Positions 47,051-55,935 of a stretch of 64,000 nt of DNA are shown one piece after another (positions within the stretch are counted from its first letter, which is position 1; every line of letters starts with the position of its first letter). The stretch comes from Dyella acidiphila. GTDB taxonomy: Bacteria > Pseudomonadota > Gammaproteobacteria > Xanthomonadales > Rhodanobacteraceae. Location: assembly GCF_014863405.1 (NCBI RefSeq), contig NZ_JACZZA010000001.1, positions 124,001-188,000 on the forward strand, given 5' to 3'. Under the pieces are notes generated by a model. It saw only the letters and a program-made list of their open reading frames with translations. It was not told where the DNA came from and made no database searches. Position numbers and translations under genes: made by a program.

Positions 47051-47920
47051 ATGCGTAACTCCCTCGCCACTCTTGAAGCTCCGCTGGAACACGTGCGCGC
47101 GCTGATCGAGCGCGCCACGGAAGCGCCTTCGCTCAACGCGCTGGCCAGTGCAGCCCAGCTCAGCCCCAGCCATCTGCAGCGCGCCTTCCGTCGCCGCTAT
47201 GGCATGAGCCCCGCCGAATATCACCGTGCGCGCCGTTTCGGCCAATTCAAAAATGCCCTGCGCCAGGGCGCGCCGGTGGCCGATGCGGTGTACGACGCCG
47301 GCTTCGGCTCGGGCAGCCGCGTCTATGAACACAGCAATCGCCTGCTCGGCATGACGCCCGCCAGTTATCGTGCCGGCGGTGCCGGCGCCAGCATCCGCTA
47401 CACCACTACCAATACGCCGCTGGGCCAGTTGCTGGTCGCCGCCACCGCCAAAGGCATCTGCGCGGTGACCATCGGCGCCAACGACGCCGAACTGGAGCAA
47501 CGGCTGGCCGACGAATTTCCGCAGGCCGCACGCGAACGCGTCGACAACGGCCGCGAGGAATGGCTGGATGCGGTGATCGCACGCATCGCCAGCGAACTGG
47601 GCTGGAGTGAACGCGCAGCGCCGGACATGCCGCCGCTGGACGTTGCCGCCACCGCCTTCCAGTGGCGCGTGTGGGACGCGCTGACCCGCATCCCGCTCGG
47701 CACCACCAAGAGCTATGGCGAACTCGCGGCGGAACTGGGCAAGCCGGGTGCCGCGCGCGCGATCGGACAGGCCTGCGGCAGCAACCGCCTGGCCTTGCTG
47801 GTGCCCTGCCACCGCATCGTGCGCGAAGACGGCAGTGCCGGCGGCTGGCGCTGGGGCGTCGAACGCAAGCGCACACTGCTGGCGCAGGAAGAGCAGCAGC
47901 ACGCCAAAGCAAAGCGATAA
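47051..47920 (+). CDS. AraC-type HTH fused to O6-alkylguanine-DNA alkyltransferase
   Basis: A 289-residue two-domain protein. Residues ~10-108 are an AraC HTH (LASAAQLSPSHLQRAFRRRYG, then DAGFGSGSRVYE and GMTPASYR). The C-terminal ~115-289 is the alkyltransferase with active-site Cys253 in VPCHRIV and Asn in GSNRLALLVP. It is Ada without the N-terminal zinc/methyl-phosphotriester domain, so it can repair O6-methylguanine but lacks the usual methyl sensor. Whether the AraC part regulates an adaptive response is open. A terminator follows. Confidence 0.9.
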   Translation: MRNSLATLEAPLEHVRALIERATEAPSLNALASAAQLSPSHLQRAFRRRYGMSPAEYHRARRFGQFKNALRQGAPVADAVYDAGFGSGSRVYEHSNRLLGMTPASYRAGGAGASIRYTTTNTPLGQLLVAATAKGICAVTIGANDAELEQRLADEFPQAARERVDNGREEWLDAVIARIASELGWSERAAPDMPPLDVAATAFQWRVWDALTRIPLGTTKSYGELAAELGKPGAARAIGQACGSNRLALLVPCHRIVREDGSAGGWRWGVERKRTLLAQEEQQHAKAKR

Positions 47921-47944
47921 GGCTGACAGCAACGCTTGCCCATC

Positions 47945-47979
47945 CACGTCCCGGTCGAAACCGGGACGTGTTGCTTTTA
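47945..47979 (+). terminator. Intrinsic terminator after the alkyltransferase gene
   Basis: An 11-bp stem (CACGTCCCGGT/ACCGGGACGTG) with a CGAA tetraloop, followed by TTGCTTTTA. Only 24 bp from the stop codon. Confidence 0.8.
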
Positions 47980-48154
47980 AGCAAACGATATCCGCGGGAC
48001 AGCCAGGCACAGTCACCGACAACGGCATGCGCATTTCCTGACACGCGTCATCGCTGCATGCTTGCCTGCAATTCAACCCAGGCTTGCAAGCTTTGCGCTA
48101 CTGCCCAGACATCGCTTACGGATATCGTATGCGTCGCCCTACGCAGACATCCCC

Positions 48155-49066
48155 ATGACCGAATCCGCATCCAACACGATCGCCGCCGCACCTGAAAAAG
48201 CCGGCAACCGCCTAGTACCGCTGTCGATGCTGACGCTGTACATCATCTGGGGCTCGACTTATCTGGGCATCCGCGTCGCTTTGCAGAGTTATCCACCATT
48301 CCTGCTGGCAGGCCTGCGCTTCGCGATTGCCGGCCTGCTGATGCTGACCTATCTGCGCTGGCGCAAAGTGCCCCTGCCCAGCGCGCGCCAATGGCGTAAC
48401 GCAGGGATCACCGGCGTGCTGCTGCTCGGCTTCGGCAACGGGCTGGTGTGCGTGGCCGAAGAAAGCGTGAGCTCGGGTGTTTCGGCGGTAGCGGTGGCGA
48501 GCATGCCGCTGTTTGCCGCGCTGTTCACCGGCATGTTCGGGGCCTGGCCGACACGCCGCGAAACCACCGGCTTGCTGATCGGCTTCATCGGCGTGATCGT
48601 GCTGAATTTCGGCAGTTCGCTCAGCGGCTCGCACATGGGTGCGATCGCTTTGCTGGTGGCATCGGTCGCCTGGGCCTTCGGTTCGGTGTGGAGCCCTCGC
48701 CAGGACATGCCCAGCGGCATGATGAATGCCTGTGCGCAGATGCTCTGCGGCAGCGTCGCCCTGCTGGCTGCCGGCTGGATCGGCGGCGAAACACTCCCCG
48801 CCCATCCGAGCCTGCATGCCACGCTCGCCGCGGCCTATCTGGTGGTATTCGGCTCGCTGATCGCCTTCAGCGCCTACCTGTATGCACTCAAACATGCGCG
48901 ACCGGCGTTCGTTACCAGCTATGCGTATGTGAATCCGCCGGTAGCGGTGCTGTTCGGTGTGCTGTTGCTGGATGAGAAGATCGGCAAGTTCGACCTGCTC
49001 GGCATGGCGATCATCCTGCTCGGCGTAGTCATCATCAAACTGGCGCCGCGCACTCGCACGCGCTGA
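48155..49066 (+). CDS. EamA/DMT-family exporter (YedA-like)
   Basis: A 303-residue ten-helix carrier with two EamA repeats: TLYIIWGSTYLGIRVAL in the first and LVVFGSLIAFSAYLYAL with YVNPPVAVLFGVLLLDEK in the second. It resembles YedA-type members more than the copy at 10173-11081, with which it shares little beyond fold. Substrate unknown. A hairpin terminator lies after it, facing the ABC operon. Confidence 0.88.
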   Translation: MTESASNTIAAAPEKAGNRLVPLSMLTLYIIWGSTYLGIRVALQSYPPFLLAGLRFAIAGLLMLTYLRWRKVPLPSARQWRNAGITGVLLLGFGNGLVCVAEESVSSGVSAVAVASMPLFAALFTGMFGAWPTRRETTGLLIGFIGVIVLNFGSSLSGSHMGAIALLVASVAWAFGSVWSPRQDMPSGMMNACAQMLCGSVALLAAGWIGGETLPAHPSLHATLAAAYLVVFGSLIAFSAYLYALKHARPAFVTSYAYVNPPVAVLFGVLLLDEKIGKFDLLGMAIILLGVVIIKLAPRTRTR

Positions 49067-49094
49067 TGACCTGATCCTATTGCTGGATTGAACA

Positions 49095-49134
49095 GTCCGT
49101 GGCGCAGGCCATGCCGGCGCCACGGACCAGGTTT
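49095..49134 (+). terminator. Hairpin terminator between the EamA and ABC permease genes
   Basis: An 11-bp stem (GTCCGTGGCGC 49095-49105 with 49117-49127) and TTTT at 49132-49135, just at the stop of the convergent permease gene. Confidence 0.7.
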
Positions 49135-50450
49135 TACAGTTCGCGCAACGCCGTAGTCACTGGCAGACGCGCTGCTCTTACGGCGGGGAACAGACCGCCC
49201 ACAAAGCCAATCGCCAGCGCCCACTTCAGGCCCTGCCACAACAGCTCCGGCGATACCTTGAAGGCGAACGTCAGTTGCCCGACCGTTCCCGCCGCCATGG
49301 TCGATGCGGTGTAGCCGTTGAAGATCAGCCACGCGATCAGGCCGCCCAGCAGACCGCCGATCAAGGCCAGCAGCATCGTTTCCAGCATGATCGCCACCAC
49401 CACCGGCACACCGCGGAAGCCGATCGCACGCAAGGTGGCAATTTCGCGGGCACGTGTCGCGACTGCGGCGAACATGGTGTTGAGCGCACCGAAGATGGCG
49501 CCAATCGCCATGATCGCGCCTACCGTGATGCCCATGATGCGCATCACTTTGCTCATGCCCTCCGATTGCTTGCTGAAGTAATCCACGGTGGTGTCGGTAT
49601 CGACCTTCAAGCGCGGATCGCTGGCCAGCGCGGTCTTGAACGCGTCGTAGGCCTGCGGACTGGTCAGCTTCACCGTCACCGATGCGCGGCTGCTGCCGCG
49701 TCGATAGGTAGATGCCACGGTATCGGCATCGCCCCAGATTTCCGAGTCCAGCGCATCGTTGGAAGCGAACACGCCCACCACCGTCCACACCTGGTTGCCC
49801 AGGGTGATCTCGTGCCCAGGCTCAAGCCCGGCGAACTGATGCTGCGCACCCTGCCCTACGACCAATTCGCGCATGCCCGGAGTGAACTTGCGTCCGGCAA
49901 TGATCTTCAGGTTCGGACGTACCGCCCAGGCCTCATCGCTGACGCCGCGCAATTGCACGCTGCCTTCGTCGTCCGGACCGCCGCCCTTTACCGGCAGGTT
50001 GGCCGCCACCACGATTTCCGGCGAGGCGATCGGCTTGCCCTGCGCATCGCGCGCAATGCCCGGGGCCTGCGGCACCACTACCACGCTGTCGCGATCCATC
50101 ACCGACATCACTTCGCTGGCCGAGCCACCGCGCATCACGATCGCGGTATCCGCGCTGCCGGTCTTGCGCAGCGTTTCGGCATAGCCCTCGCCCATTGCGA
50201 GCAGAGCCACCAGCACGCCGACCACGCCGGCAATACCGATGATCACCACTGACGAGGAACCGAGGCGCTGCCGCAAGGTGCTGACGCCGACCATGGTGAC
50301 CGATCCCGCCTGCCGCCCGCGACGCGTGAACAACATCCAGCACGCAAACACCAGCACCAGTACCAGCACCGCCTGCCACGGCAGCACCACCCAGGCCGCC
50401 AGCAGAATGGCCAGCACCACCACTAATCCAAGATTGAACAGGAAGTTCAT
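49134..50450 (-). CDS. MacB-like ABC transporter permease, second subunit
   Basis: A 438-residue FtsX/MacB-fold permease. Two N-terminal hydrophobic stretches (~5-40), a ~200-residue periplasmic MacB-core domain, and three C-terminal helices. GAIFGALNTMFAAVATRAREIATLRAIGF is the conserved coupling block. It works with the permease 10 bp upstream. Probably exports a small molecule or peptide, or extracts a lipoprotein-like cargo, via the periplasmic adaptor; substrate unknown. Start ATG at 50448-50450. Confidence 0.87.
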   Translation of the reverse strand: MNFLFNLGLVVVLAILLAAWVVLPWQAVLVLVLVFACWMLFTRRGRQAGSVTMVGVSTLRQRLGSSSVVIIGIAGVVGVLVALLAMGEGYAETLRKTGSADTAIVMRGGSASEVMSVMDRDSVVVVPQAPGIARDAQGKPIASPEIVVAANLPVKGGGPDDEGSVQLRGVSDEAWAVRPNLKIIAGRKFTPGMRELVVGQGAQHQFAGLEPGHEITLGNQVWTVVGVFASNDALDSEIWGDADTVASTYRRGSSRASVTVKLTSPQAYDAFKTALASDPRLKVDTDTTVDYFSKQSEGMSKVMRIMGITVGAIMAIGAIFGALNTMFAAVATRAREIATLRAIGFRGVPVVVAIMLETMLLALIGGLLGGLIAWLIFNGYTASTMAAGTVGQLTFAFKVSPELLWQGLKWALAIGFVGGLFPAVRAARLPVTTALREL

Positions 50451-50460
50451 GACATGCTCC

Positions 50461-51624
50461 TCAGCGGCCGGCCAATGCATCGACGATGTTCAGGCGCATC
50501 GCGCGCCACGCCGGCACCATGCCGACCACCAGCCCGATCGCCAGCATCAGCCCGATGCCGAGCAGCCAGCTCGCCAAACCCACCGTCGGCAGGTTGAGCA
50601 GGCCGCCGCTGCCGGCGCTGACGCCGGGGATCAGCAAGGCGGCAAGCCCGATACCGATCAGGCCGCCGATCACGACCAGCAACAAGGATTCGGCCAGCAC
50701 CATCGCCAGCACCGCGCGATTGGTGAAGCCGATAGTCTTGAGCACAGCCAGCTCGGAGGTGCGCTCGCGCACCGCCTGCATCATGGTGTTGCCGGTCAGC
50801 AGCAGCAGGGTGAAGAACACCGCGCCCATGATCGAGCCCACGATCAGGCCGATGTCGGCCAGCTGCTTCATCCACGATGCGGAGGCCGCCGCTTCCGTCT
50901 GCGTGCGTGTTTCGTGATCGGAGTTGGCGGAAAGTGCATCGATCGCCTTCGCCACCTTGTCGGCCTGGTTGGCGTCGTTCACGCTGACGACGTACCAGCC
51001 GACGGTGCCGCCGTTATACGGCGTGGCTTCGTCGAAGTATTTCCAATGCATCAGGATCACCTGGTCGTACCAGCCGGCGCTCTTGTCCTTGGCATGCATC
51101 ACGCCGACGATGTCGAACTTCCAGTTCTTGCTGCCGTCGCGCTGCGGGAAGATGGTCGACTGCAGCGGAATCTGGTCGCCCACTTTCCAATGGTATTTAT
51201 CCGCCAGCATCTGCCCGACGATGATGCCGGTCTGCGTGCTGTCGAAGGTCTTGCGCGTGGCCTCGCTTACTTCCACTTCGGGATATTGGTCGAGGTAGTT
51301 GTCGCTGACCGCAAAGCTGAAGATCTGATTGTGCGGATCCTGATAGGCGCCGCCGAACCAGTTCGCATACGCCACCGACTTCACCCCCGTCACGTGCTCG
51401 ATCTGGCTACCCAGGCCCTGCGGCAAGGTCTGAATAAAAGAAAGCTTGGATCCGGTTTGCAGCCGGCGCGCACCGTTGGCGCTCTGCCCTGCCTGGTCGA
51501 ACGAGGTGCGCACCGCATCGAGCATGCCGAACAACAGGAAGGCGGCAACGATCGAAATGATGGTGAGGATGGTGCGGGTCTTGCGCCGGAACAGCGCGGC
51601 CCAGATCAGATGAAAATATTTCAT
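50461..51624 (-). CDS. MacB-like ABC transporter permease, first subunit
   Basis: A 387-residue FtsX/MacB-fold permease starting MKYFHLIWAALFRRKTRTIL, with a long periplasmic region and three C-terminal helices; RERTSELAVLKTIGFTNRAV is the coupling block. The two permeases are related but distinct, so the exporter is a heterodimer. It is 83 bp downstream of the ATPase gene and 10 bp upstream of the second permease. Confidence 0.88.
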   Translation of the reverse strand: MKYFHLIWAALFRRKTRTILTIISIVAAFLLFGMLDAVRTSFDQAGQSANGARRLQTGSKLSFIQTLPQGLGSQIEHVTGVKSVAYANWFGGAYQDPHNQIFSFAVSDNYLDQYPEVEVSEATRKTFDSTQTGIIVGQMLADKYHWKVGDQIPLQSTIFPQRDGSKNWKFDIVGVMHAKDKSAGWYDQVILMHWKYFDEATPYNGGTVGWYVVSVNDANQADKVAKAIDALSANSDHETRTQTEAAASASWMKQLADIGLIVGSIMGAVFFTLLLLTGNTMMQAVRERTSELAVLKTIGFTNRAVLAMVLAESLLLVVIGGLIGIGLAALLIPGVSAGSGGLLNLPTVGLASWLLGIGLMLAIGLVVGMVPAWRAMRLNIVDALAGR

Positions 51625-51707
51625 GGAAAATTCCTCTGCGACGTCCCTGCTCCTTGATGGAGCGCAGGTGCCCGAAGGGCGGATGGGCGAACATGGCTTG
51701 CCATGAC

Positions 51708-52394
51708 TTATGCCAGCGCCTGTTCGACCAGGGTGCCCTTGTCCAGATGCAAGGTGTGATCCGCGTATTCGGCCGCCTTGGGATCGTGCGTCACCATCAC
51801 GATGGTCTTGCCGTGCTCACGGTTGAGCTGGCGCAGCAGGCCGAGCACTTCTTCGGCTGACTGACGATCCAGATCGCCGGTCGGTTCGTCGCATACCAGC
51901 AGGCTCGGGTCGGACACGATCGCACGCGCAATCGCCACGCGCTGCTGCTGGCCGCCCGACAGCTCGGTGGGCTTGTGCGAGGCCCGCTCGGCCAGCCCCA
52001 CCAACTGCAGCGCAATCGCCGCATTCTTGCGTCGCTGCGCCGAGGACAGCTTGGTCAGCAGCAGCGGCAGTTCGACATTCTTCTGCGCACTGAGCATCGG
52101 CATCAGATTGTAGAACTGGAATACAAAGCCCACGTTCGATGCACGCCAACGCGCCAGTGCACCGGCGCCGAGCTGATCGATGCGCTGGCCGGCCACGGTG
52201 ATGCTGCCGCCGGTCGACGTATCCAGGCCGCCGACCAGATTCAGCAGCGTGGTCTTGCCCGAGCCGGACGGGCCCATCAGGGCAAGGAAATCGCCCTGAT
52301 TGATATTGAGGTTGATGTGATGCAGCACCTCGACTTTCTGCTTGCCGCGTTCGTAGACCTTGGACAGATCACGGATCTCGATCAACGTACCCAT
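51708..52394 (-). CDS. LolD/MacB-type ABC transporter ATPase
   Basis: A 228-residue ATPase. Walker A GPSGSGKT (41-48), Q-loop FVFQFYNLMP, signature LSGGQQQR, Walker B LLVCDEPTGDLD and H-loop MVTHDP are all intact. It belongs to the MacB/LolD branch. It drives the two permeases that follow. Confidence 0.93.
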   Translation of the reverse strand: MGTLIEIRDLSKVYERGKQKVEVLHHINLNINQGDFLALMGPSGSGKTTLLNLVGGLDTSTGGSITVAGQRIDQLGAGALARWRASNVGFVFQFYNLMPMLSAQKNVELPLLLTKLSSAQRRKNAAIALQLVGLAERASHKPTELSGGQQQRVAIARAIVSDPSLLVCDEPTGDLDRQSAEEVLGLLRQLNREHGKTIVMVTHDPKAAEYADHTLHLDKGTLVEQALA

Positions 52395-52455
52395 AGCAAC
52401 AACCTCCCGAGTGAGTCTTGGTCCGGCACATCGATGGCCGGCGAATCGATCATCA

Positions 52456-53694
52456 TCAATGCGTTTGCACGCTCACGTCCGCGCCATCGCGCAAGTCGTC
52501 CGGCGGCGCGACGACCACGTCATCGCCTGCATTCACGGCGCTGGGAATCAGGCGCATATCGCCGTAATCCTGGGCCGAAGGCTGCACGGTCTGCCGATGC
52601 GCCTTGCCGTTCGCAACGATGAACACGCTATCGGCGCCATCGCGCTGCACGATCGCCTTGGCCGGCACCAGCACGCCCTTCGGCGCCGGTGCGTCGGCGC
52701 TGGGCTGCGCTTCCAGGAACGACACGCGCACGCCCATGTCGGGCACGATGCGCGCATCTTTATGCTCCAGCGCCACACGCACTTTTACCGTCGCCTTGCC
52801 GCGATCCGCCGCCGGCACGATGGCGATCACATGCGCGGGAATTTTCCAGTCCGGATAGGCGTCGAGCACGGCCTCGGCCGGCATCCGCGGCGTGACGCGG
52901 CCGATGTAGGCTTCGTTGACGTCAACGTCCACTTCCAGTGAATCCATATCCACGATGGTGCCGATGCCGGTACGCGTGAAACCGCCGCCGGCAGAGAACG
53001 GCGAAATGATTTCGCCCACCTGCGCATCCTTGGTGGTGATGACACCATCGAACGGCGCGCGCACGACGCAGTAATCGAAATTCACCCGCGCCTGCACGGC
53101 ATTGGCATCTGCCGCCACGGCTTGCTTCTGCTGCGAGGCGAGCTGCGCACGCGTGCCGTCGGCCAAGGTGCGCGCCTGCTCGGCCGCCTGCTTGGAGACC
53201 AGCCCCTGCTTGGCCAGGATTTCATCGCGCACCGCATCGCGCAGGTTCTGCGCCAGCTGCGTCTGGTATTGCGCGACCAGGGCGTGCGCGGCGTTGGCCT
53301 GCGCAACCGCGGTATCCAGCGCGGCCTTGTAGGCGCTGTCGTCCAGACGCGCCAGCACCTGGTCTTTCTTGACCCGGTCGCCTTCCTCGATCAGCACATC
53401 GGTCAAGGTGCCGGTGATCTGGGCCGACACGGTGGCCTGGCGCCGTGCCGTGACATAGCCCGTCGCTTGCAGCACCGCACCGGCCGACGGATCGCTGCCC
53501 GCGGCAGCCGCCGTTGCCGTATGCACGGGAATCGCACGATGGCTGTACATCCACCAGCCGCCGGCGGCGATGGCCAGCAGCACCAGCACGATGGCCGCCA
53601 CGATAACTACCCAACGTCCGGGACCACCACTGTTGTGATCCTCACGCTGATGGCGCTCGATGCGCAGTTCCTTCAAAAGATCGGCGTTACTCAC
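52456..53694 (-). CDS. MacA-like periplasmic adaptor (HlyD/RND MFP family)
   Basis: A 412-residue membrane-fusion protein: one N-terminal helix (~25-45, VIVAAIVLVLLAIAAGGW), a beta-barrel/lipoyl pair (TVSAQITGTLTDVLIEEGDRV and CVVRAPFDGVI), a helical hairpin (~110-205) and a beta-barrel plus membrane-proximal domain. It would link the ABC pump to an outer-membrane channel, absent from the window. The start is inferred as GTG at 53694 because VSNADLLKELRI matches the family; its Shine-Dalgarno is poor and the frame continues to a TTG at 53784. Confidence 0.86.
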   Translation of the reverse strand: MSNADLLKELRIERHQREDHNSGGPGRWVVIVAAIVLVLLAIAAGGWWMYSHRAIPVHTATAAAAGSDPSAGAVLQATGYVTARRQATVSAQITGTLTDVLIEEGDRVKKDQVLARLDDSAYKAALDTAVAQANAAHALVAQYQTQLAQNLRDAVRDEILAKQGLVSKQAAEQARTLADGTRAQLASQQKQAVAADANAVQARVNFDYCVVRAPFDGVITTKDAQVGEIISPFSAGGGFTRTGIGTIVDMDSLEVDVDVNEAYIGRVTPRMPAEAVLDAYPDWKIPAHVIAIVPAADRGKATVKVRVALEHKDARIVPDMGVRVSFLEAQPSADAPAPKGVLVPAKAIVQRDGADSVFIVANGKAHRQTVQPSAQDYGDMRLIPSAVNAGDDVVVAPPDDLRDGADVSVQTH

Positions 53695-53921
53695 CCTTAG
53701 AGCCCCATAGTCCCTGACGCTGCGCACGATAAAGGCTGCAAGACAGGGCCGCCATGTGCGCTCATCAGCCGCTGTCTCTGACAACTGTCATCTCATGCGA
53801 CGCACGAAGTGGTCGCGAATCGACACGCAAAAGTGGTTATTGAAGCCGGTATGGAGAATCGTCAGCTTTGCCGCGTCGGTGGGCTTGCACACCGCAAGCC
53901 TTCATGACGACGGAGCCATCC

Positions 53922-54458
53922 ATGCCCAAACTGCTGCTTGCCGCCTGCGCGCTGACGATCCTGCTATCGAGCACGCCCCAGCCGGGAAATGCAACACCTG
54001 TCACGGCACCTAATACCTGCAGCGATGCTGCGTACCGCCGATTCGATTTCTGGCTGGGCGACTGGGATACCTACCGCATCACCGGCGAAAAGGTCGCCAC
54101 CAGCTCCGTCGCGCGCAACCGCATCACCAGCATTCTAGGTGGTTGCGCCCTGCATGAAGCGTATACGCGCAACGACGGCTACGCCGGTGAAAGCTTCACC
54201 AGCTATGACGCCAGCCGCAAACTGTGGCATCAGACCTGGGTCAGCAATCAGGGCGAACTGCTGGTGCTGGAAGGCACGCAACAAGGCGATCGCATCGTGC
54301 TCAGCGGCAGCGTCACCGATGCCCAGGGTGTGCAGTTGCAGCGGGTCAGTTGGGCGCCGTGGCAAGGCGGTGTGCGCGAAACCTGCATGGGCTCGCGCGA
54401 TGGCGGCAAGACCTGGGCGATGCTGTTCGACATCCAGTTCCGCCACCATCGAACATGA
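53922..54458 (+). CDS. Exported protein of unknown function (DUF1579-like)
   Basis: A 178-residue protein with a signal peptide (~1-24, LLLAACALTILLSS; the Cys at 8 is in the hydrophobic core and not a clear lipobox). The mature part starts YRRFDFWLGDWDTYR, a motif of small secreted proteins with a calycin-like beta-barrel, and contains SWAPWQGGVRETCMGSRDGG. GGAG at about 53911 supports the start. I do not know its function. An FAH-family gene follows 32 bp later in the same direction. Confidence 0.65.
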   Translation: MPKLLLAACALTILLSSTPQPGNATPVTAPNTCSDAAYRRFDFWLGDWDTYRITGEKVATSSVARNRITSILGGCALHEAYTRNDGYAGESFTSYDASRKLWHQTWVSNQGELLVLEGTQQGDRIVLSGSVTDAQGVQLQRVSWAPWQGGVRETCMGSRDGGKTWAMLFDIQFRHHRT

Positions 54459-54490
54459 GGGTTGCCTCGAATAGCTGCTAATCTGCGGCG

Positions 54491-55177
54491 ATGCGCTATC
54501 TCATCGATCCCCCTGCTATCCCCAGCCTCCCGGTCATCGGCCGCGAGGAACGTTTCCCGGTGCGCCGCGTGTTCTGCGTCGGCCGCAATTACGCCGAGCA
54601 TGCGCGCGAGATGGGCGCCACGGTGGAGAGCGGAGCGCCGATGTTCTTCTGCAAGCCGGCCGATGCCATCGTCGCCGACGGGGCCGACCTGCCTTATCCG
54701 CAAGCCACCTCGGACCTGCATCACGAAGTGGAAATGGTGGTGGCACTGAAGGCGGGCGGCCGCGACCTGGACGCCGCCCAGGCCGGCGCAGCGATCTTCG
54801 GCTACGGGGTGGGCCTGGACCTGACCCGCCGCGATCTGCAGGCGATCGCCAAAGCCAAGAGCCACCCCTGGGATGTGGCCAAGGCCTTCGATCACTCCGC
54901 TCCGGTATCCGCCTTGCGCATGGCTGAAGATGCCGGCATCGGCCCGGATACCGAACTGCGCCTGGAAGTGAATGGCGCACTGCGCCAGCACGGCCGCCTC
55001 GGCGACATGATCCATGGCGTGGCCGACATTATCCGTGCCCTGTCCACGCTGTTCGAACTCAAGCCCGGCGACCTGATCTTTACCGGCACGCCGGCTGGGG
55101 TGGCCGCACTGCAGCGAGGCGACCGCTTCCACGCCGAACTGCAGCATGTGGCGACGCTGGATGGCACGGTGATCTGA
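54491..55177 (+). CDS. Fumarylacetoacetate hydrolase family protein
   Basis: A 228-residue FAH-superfamily hydrolase (fumarylpyruvate hydrolase/YcgM size). VFCVGRNYAEHAREMG, metal ligands in DLHHEVEMVVAL (two Glu) and VGLDLTRRDLQ (Asp), and LIFTGTPAGV with a C-terminal catalytic region are all seen. The substrate could be oxaloacetate, acylpyruvate or a 2-hydroxymuconate derivative; the context does not decide. Confidence 0.9.
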   Translation: MRYLIDPPAIPSLPVIGREERFPVRRVFCVGRNYAEHAREMGATVESGAPMFFCKPADAIVADGADLPYPQATSDLHHEVEMVVALKAGGRDLDAAQAGAAIFGYGVGLDLTRRDLQAIAKAKSHPWDVAKAFDHSAPVSALRMAEDAGIGPDTELRLEVNGALRQHGRLGDMIHGVADIIRALSTLFELKPGDLIFTGTPAGVAALQRGDRFHAELQHVATLDGTVI

Positions 55178-55303
55178 AGCTGCTGGCAGCGCCGTGAAAC
55201 AAGCGTCAAGCCGATATTGCACCTACCCGCCGTTTTTAAAATCGCCACCCGCGATGGGTTAAAGTCGTCCCCGCTATCCGTCACACAACCTCGGGAGACG
55301 ACA

Positions 55304-55705
55304 ATGGGCATGCTGAAGGAATTCAAGGAATTCGCCGTCCGCGGCAACGTGGTCGACATGGCGGTCGGTATCGTCATCGGTGCGGCATTCGGCAAGATCG
55401 TCACGTCGCTGGTCAGCGACATCATCATGCCGCCGATCGGCTGGGTAACCGGCGGTATCGACTTCTCGGCGATGAAGTGGGTGATCCGTCCGGCCGACGA
55501 TAGCAACCCGGCGCACAAGATTCCCGAAGTGGCGATCGGCTACGGCAGCTTCATCAACAGCATCATCGCCTTCGTGATCCTGGCCTTCGCCATCTTCATC
55601 CTGGTCAAAATCATCAACAGGCTCTACACCAAGGCCGCCGCTGCCACACCACCGGAAGTCGTGCTGCTGACGGAAATCCGCGACCTGCTCAAGAGCAAAC
55701 CATAA
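55304..55705 (+). CDS. mscL: Large-conductance mechanosensitive channel
   Basis: A 133-residue channel. [20 protein letters not shown] is the conserved N-terminal and first helix, [11 protein letters not shown] follows, and [18 protein letters not shown] is the second helix; the C-terminal [10 protein letters not shown] coiled-coil end is standard. Protects against osmotic downshock. GGGAG precedes the start. Confidence 0.96.
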   Translation: MGMLKEFKEFAVRGNVVDMAVGIVIGAAFGKIVTSLVSDIIMPPIGWVTGGIDFSAMKWVIRPADDSNPAHKIPEVAIGYGSFINSIIAFVILAFAIFILVKIINRLYTKAAAATPPEVVLLTEIRDLLKSKP

Positions 55706-55935
55706 TCGGCAAGCTCCCGCCGCCCGGCCGGCAGAAGCATGACTTCCGGCCTAAGCGCGCTCCGCCATGCGTTCCATAATGGGCGCTCGCAGGGGGCTTT
55801 GATCGAATCCCAAGCAGTGGCCATCTACCCGTGCAGCGAGCACGGGCAAGGTGGTCATTGCACGATGCGGTGCCGCGCCGGATCGTTGCGCATCACGCCG
55901 CCTGCGACCACGATCGATTCACCACGGGAGCCCCC

